The notes below the pieces were generated by a model. It had not been told where the DNA came from and searched no databases. It saw only the letters and a list, made by a program, of their open reading frames with translations. The position numbers and the translations under genes are program-made. From NCBI GenBank assembly GCA_017547315.1, contig JAFYQA010000153.1, positions 1 through 8,724 of the forward strand: a stretch of 8,724 nucleotides of DNA, written 5' to 3'. This DNA is from Roseburia sp. (GTDB taxonomy: Bacteria; Bacillota_A; Clostridia; Lachnospirales; Lachnospiraceae). Of the stretch, positions 6,410 to 8,724 are shown piece after piece (positions within the stretch are counted from its first letter, which is position 1; each line of letters starts with the position of its first letter).

Positions 6410-6634
6410 ATGATTCGTATTTTCCAAAAAAATACCAATGAAGATACGTATTACACGTTATTAAAAAAAGACCTGCACCAGACTGCCCAAGACCTGCAAG
6501 CAGCCTACAATAACTTAGAAAACGTAGTAGAACCGGACTTAATCGACTGTTACATCTACGAACTAAACTCCGTACAAATGCGATACAAATTCCTTCTTGC
6601 AACCATAAAAAAAATGGAGGAAAGCCTTCCGTAA
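6410..6634 (+). CDS. yaaL: DUF2508 (YaaL-like) small protein
   Basis: A 74-residue soluble, probably all-helical protein with no signal peptide or membrane segment. The family signature is PDLIDCYIYELNSVQMRYKFLL (about 42-63), matching the PDLID...E...RY.LL pattern of DUF2508/YaaL. Function is unknown in any organism as far as I know; in Bacillus the gene lies between recR and bofA. Here recR is absent from the window and the gene faces away from bofA. GGGGATAAGG at 6398-6407 supplies the ribosome binding site. The last codons (Met-Glu-Glu-Ser-Leu-Pro-stop) lie inside the terminator hairpin, so termination and the end of translation physically overlap. Confidence 0.82.
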   Translation: MIRIFQKNTNEDTYYTLLKKDLHQTAQDLQAAYNNLENVVEPDLIDCYIYELNSVQMRYKFLLATIKKMEESLP

Positions 6635-6655
6635 GGGAGGTTTTTCTCCATTTTT
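6607..6655 (+). terminator. Intrinsic terminator overlapping the DUF2508 stop codon, probably bidirectional
   Basis: On the plus strand, 6614-6630 and 6635-6651 pair over 17 consecutive positions (ATGGAG with CTCCAT, GAAAG with TTTTT via two G-U pairs, CCTTCC with GGGAGG via one G-U). The loop is GTAA (6631-6634), a GNRA-type tetraloop that contains the DUF2508 stop codon. A-run 6607-6613 and TTTT 6652-6655 extend it. Read on the minus strand, the hairpin has three A-C mismatches but keeps its outer 6 bp and is followed by eight U, so it could also end the flagellin-fliS transcript, whose stop codon lies 12 nt beyond. Confidence 0.85.
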
Positions 6656-6667
6656 ATATTCGTCATT

Positions 6668-7141
6668 TTATACAAAAAATCCTCTGGATGGATTCACATC
6701 CGAACTGCTATTCACATCGCTACGGCCGTACGTGTACCCTGCATATACCTGCTCTGTATTTTGCATCAACACCGGGGACTTATCCGTTTTCGCAACCTGT
6801 ACAAAACTCTCATAAAGCATTCTTAACAAAGATTCACATTCGATAATCTCCGTTTCACTGCGTTTATAAATCGCTTTTGCCAACAATTCCTTCCCATAAG
6901 AATAAATCCGGCGTAACTCTAGCGATAAATCATAAGCATAGTTCAATGTCTCCATCAACTCTGTAATACATTTCTGCGCTTTTCGAATCGCCTGCTTATA
7001 TTCATCCCAGCATTCTTTTTTTAATGCACATTTCGCATCTGCAAGATATGCAAAAAGAATCTCGTAAGTAACAACCGTTAAACCTGTACGGTTACTTAAT
7101 GTAATTTTACTGGTAAATTCCTGTATCTGCTCTTTTTGCAT
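6668..7141 (-). CDS. fliS: FliS-type flagellar export chaperone
   Basis: FliS binds the C-terminus of newly made flagellin in the cytoplasm and keeps it unpolymerised until export. This 157-residue protein has the expected helical layout: an N-terminal segment with LTVVTYEILFAYLADAKCAL (21-40, the region equivalent to the conserved LY...A motif), a helix with QAIRKAQKCITELMETLN (50-67), and DLSLELRRIYSYGKELLAKA (71-90), corresponding to the conserved L..LY.Y...L..A pattern. The helical core ends near 118 and is followed by an extra tail of about 40 residues, QVYAGYTYG (131-139), SDVN twice and a final RGFFV. It lies 15 nt after flagellin, its client, with AAGGTG (7147-7152) 5 nt before the ATG, so it is surely co-transcribed. 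The core is divergent, so the call rests on pattern plus context. Confidence 0.85.
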   Translation of the reverse strand: MQKEQIQEFTSKITLSNRTGLTVVTYEILFAYLADAKCALKKECWDEYKQAIRKAQKCITELMETLNYAYDLSLELRRIYSYGKELLAKAIYKRSETEIIECESLLRMLYESFVQVAKTDKSPVLMQNTEQVYAGYTYGRSDVNSSSDVNPSRGFFV

Positions 7142-7156
7142 TACAACACCTTAACC

Positions 7157-8596
7157 TTACTGTAATAACTGTAAAACCTGCTGTGGCATATCATTCGCCT
7201 GTGATAATACAGAGATTGCTGCCTGATTTAATACATTCTGCTGTGTATAAGTAGTCATCTCCTGTGCCATATCTGTATCTGTAAGACGGGACTGTGCCTC
7301 TGTCATATTTTCTTCAAACGCATCTAAGCTTGCAACCGAATAATCTAAACGGTTTTCATAGGCACCGAGTTTGCTTCTTGCACTAGAAACCGCATTTATC
7401 GCCTCGTCCAAACGAGAAATGGCTTCACTTGCTCCACCCATCTTAGTAACATCAATATCATCAATGTATAAACTTTCAGAAGAAACTTCCGGTACACTGA
7501 TAACCATATTCTGATTCTCATTCGCACCGATATGAACGGTCATTGTACCGATATCTGTTACTTCTAAATCAATTGCACCTGTCGTAAATGCTTCGTCAAT
7601 CAAGAAGCTCATTTCAAAACCTGCATGATCTGTAATAATTACTTTATTACCATCTGTACGAGCTGTTGCTGTATCGCTAAACTCAGATACTTCTGGAGAC
7701 GCAGATTTTTTTGTTAATGTTACCTGTGCATCACTTCCGGTCTTGAATTCGGTCTCATACTGGTTGGTCTCAGAATTTAATTTCACATTTGTAAAACCTA
7801 AATCCTTTGCAAAATCTTCACTTGAAAATTCTACTTTCAAAGTTGCCGCCTGACCATATTTCTCTGTAGTAAATACTAACGCACCCGATGCGTCTTTTTC
7901 CAAAGTTGCTCCACCAACTTCTGCAGCTTTTCGAATCTTTTCGTATACTTCTGCAGCTGTATCTGTCTCTTCAACATCTACACTATATCCATTTACTGTT
8001 ACGCGTCCGCTTGTTCCCGCCTGAGTCGTTCCTGTCGGATCTGCAAATGCAGTATTCGCGTCTCCTGTAATCACAGCCTGCTCTGCCTCTGCAAGTACAT
8101 TTACCTGATATTTGCCTGCACTTACTGCATCTGTTGTACTGATTCTGCTTACATTATCCGCATATACTCTTGCACTCAAAGAACCATCTAAAAGTGGCAT
8201 CTCATTGTATTCTGTATCTCTCGAAATACGATTCACTTCTTCTTTTAATGCATCTATTTCATGCTGAATTGCCTGACGATCTTCTAACCCATTTGTATCG
8301 TTCGCAGCCTGAACCGCCAACTCTCTCATACGCTGCATAATACTACTTGCTTCATTTAACGCACCATCTGCAATTCGGATTGCTGCCATCGCATCCGAAG
8401 CATTATTAGAGGCTCTGTCCAAACCTGCAATCTGTGCACGCATCTTATTGGAAATTGCCATACCTGCTGGATTATCTTTTGCGTGATTAATCTTTAATCC
8501 AGATGAAAGGCGTTCGATTGAAGCAGCCATATTTCCTTCAATATGAAGTAACTGTTTATTTGTAATAAATGCCGGAATATTCGCGTTAATTTTCAT
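7157..8596 (-). CDS. fliC: Flagellin, filament subunit
   Basis: A 479-residue flagellin secreted through the flagellar type III apparatus and polymerised into the filament. The N-terminal D0/D1 part (1-140) has IERLSSGLKINHAKDNPAG (27-45), MQRMRELAVQAAN (87-99) and RQAIQHEIDALKEEVNRIS (107-125). The C-terminal part (about 385-479) has LGAYENRLDYSVASLDAFEENM (410-431) and the typical end SQANDMPQQVLQLLQ (465-479). The central 150-380 is variable and surface-exposed; VNGYSVDVEETDTAAEVYEKI (201-221) resembles a flagellin-IN type repeat, and IGANENQNMVISV (356-368) precedes the return into D1. Clostridial flagellins are often about 270-500 aa. The ATG at 8596 is preceded by purine-rich GAGAGAAG, only a modest ribosome binding site. 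Expression should depend on sigma-28 and, at translation, probably CsrA (see leader). Confidence 0.97.
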   Translation of the reverse strand: MKINANIPAFITNKQLLHIEGNMAASIERLSSGLKINHAKDNPAGMAISNKMRAQIAGLDRASNNASDAMAAIRIADGALNEASSIMQRMRELAVQAANDTNGLEDRQAIQHEIDALKEEVNRISRDTEYNEMPLLDGSLSARVYADNVSRISTTDAVSAGKYQVNVLAEAEQAVITGDANTAFADPTGTTQAGTSGRVTVNGYSVDVEETDTAAEVYEKIRKAAEVGGATLEKDASGALVFTTEKYGQAATLKVEFSSEDFAKDLGFTNVKLNSETNQYETEFKTGSDAQVTLTKKSASPEVSEFSDTATARTDGNKVIITDHAGFEMSFLIDEAFTTGAIDLEVTDIGTMTVHIGANENQNMVISVPEVSSESLYIDDIDVTKMGGASEAISRLDEAINAVSSARSKLGAYENRLDYSVASLDAFEENMTEAQSRLTDTDMAQEMTTYTQQNVLNQAAISVLSQANDMPQQVLQLLQ

Positions 8597-8616
8597 GTTC
8601 TTCTCTCGCTTTCACT

Positions 8617-8626
8617 GCGTCCCTGC
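8617..8626 (-). promoter_or_regulatory. Second possible CsrA-binding motif in the flagellin leader
   Basis: The leader RNA reads GCAGGGACGC here, matching CANGGANG of CsrA sites. It lies about 20 nt before the ATG, upstream of the weak GAGAGAAG ribosome binding site rather than over it. The structure around it is weak (two G-C pairs at most), so support comes mainly from the motif and its pairing with the hairpin site upstream. Confidence 0.35.
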
Positions 8627-8632
8627 TAATTT

Positions 8633-8648
8633 AAGCCATCCGTGGCTT
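8633..8648 (-). promoter_or_regulatory. Hairpin with GGA loop at the 5' end of the flagellin mRNA, CsrA-site-like
   Basis: AAGCCA and TGGCTT form a 6-bp stem around the loop CGGA in the RNA, giving CACGGATG, an exact match to the CANGGANG core of CsrA sites, with the GGA displayed in the loop. It begins only a few nucleotides after the expected transcription start. In B. subtilis the hag leader has two CsrA sites and is controlled by CsrA and FliW; the analogy here is inference. Confidence 0.5.
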
Positions 8649-8660
8649 TTACTGAAAAAT

Positions 8661-8688
8661 ATATCGACACAAAAACAGGATTTCCTTA
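8661..8688 (-). promoter_or_regulatory. Sigma-28 (SigD/FliA) promoter of the flagellin-fliS operon
   Basis: On the minus strand, TAAG (8685-8688), a 16-nt spacer and GTCGATAT (8661-8668) fit the sigma-28 consensus TAAA-N14/16-GCCGATAA with three changed bases. Transcription would start near 8654, leaving a leader of about 58 nt. No sigma-A promoter is seen closer to the gene, which is the usual arrangement for a late, class III flagellar gene. Confidence 0.75.
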
Positions 8689-8696
8689 GTAAAATT

Positions 8697-8712
8697 TTGC
8701 ATTACTTGCATT
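8697..8712. repeat. Short direct repeat upstream of the flagellin promoter
   Basis: TTGCATT occurs twice (8697-8703 and 8706-8712), spaced 9 bp start to start, directly upstream of the -35 element of the flagellin promoter. It may be an upstream regulatory or A/T-rich UP-like element, or chance in A/T-rich DNA; the window ends 12 bp further on, so any additional copies cannot be seen. Confidence 0.3.
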
Positions 8713-8724
8713 CTTTTAAAAATC

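Noticed and set aside
6408..6602. Minus-strand open frame opposite the DUF2508 gene
   Set aside because: The plus-strand frame has the DUF2508 signature, a ribosome binding site and a terminator; the minus frame has a Cys/Arg/Leu-rich composition with no family pattern.
1..8724. Mobile element, CRISPR array, toxin-antitoxin or defence system, tRNA or rRNA
   Set aside because: No transposase, integrase, spaced repeats, nuclease motifs or structural RNA were seen; all space is accounted for by pilus, sporulation-type and flagellar genes.

Overview
The window comes from a low-GC, Gram-positive member of the Clostridia, most likely a motile, gut-type Lachnospiraceae. The reasons are the A/T-rich codon use, a Lachnospiraceae-style flagellin and FliS, a compact Flp/Tad pilus locus of the clostridial type (Flp1-like pilin, DUF5702 protein, CpaE/CpaF/TadB/TadC), and a BofA-family sporulation protein next to a DUF2508 (YaaL) gene. 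Nothing points to a plasmid, phage or transposon. The family calls rest on motifs read by eye, and the genus cannot be named.

Left two thirds (1-5963, minus strand): one tightly packed operon for a Tad-type type IVb pilus. In order of transcription it holds an A24 prepilin peptidase, a CpaE/TadZ-like protein with an eroded nucleotide-binding loop, the CpaF/TadA motor ATPase, TadB, TadC with a large extra N-terminal domain, a 56-residue Flp1-type pilin, and a DUF5702 protein that runs off the left edge. Most junctions are ATGA overlaps or short gaps. An almost consensus sigma-A promoter with an extended -10 lies just upstream of the peptidase and settles its start as a TTG codon. The logic is: the peptidase matures the pilin, CpaF powers assembly on the TadB/TadC platform, CpaE probably positions the machine, and DUF5702 is a membrane-anchored surface or minor-pilin candidate.

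Middle (6001-6655): a bofA-like gene on the minus strand diverges from a small DUF2508 gene on the plus strand. The DUF2508 gene ends in a terminator hairpin whose loop is its own stop codon. The same hairpin sits between convergent genes and probably also stops fliS transcription.

Right (6668-8724, minus strand): a flagellin gene followed after 15 nt by its export chaperone gene fliS. Upstream lies a sigma-28 (SigD) type promoter, and the leader carries a hairpin with GGA in its loop plus a second GGA motif, as expected for CsrA/FliW control of flagellin translation.

I do not see a wholly new system. The most unusual points are the CpaE homologue without a P-loop, the bulky domain added to TadC, a perfect 11-bp inverted repeat inside the DUF5702 gene just after the pilin gene, the stop-codon-in-loop terminator, and the CsrA-like flagellin leader. 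There is no gene-free stretch over 300 bases.
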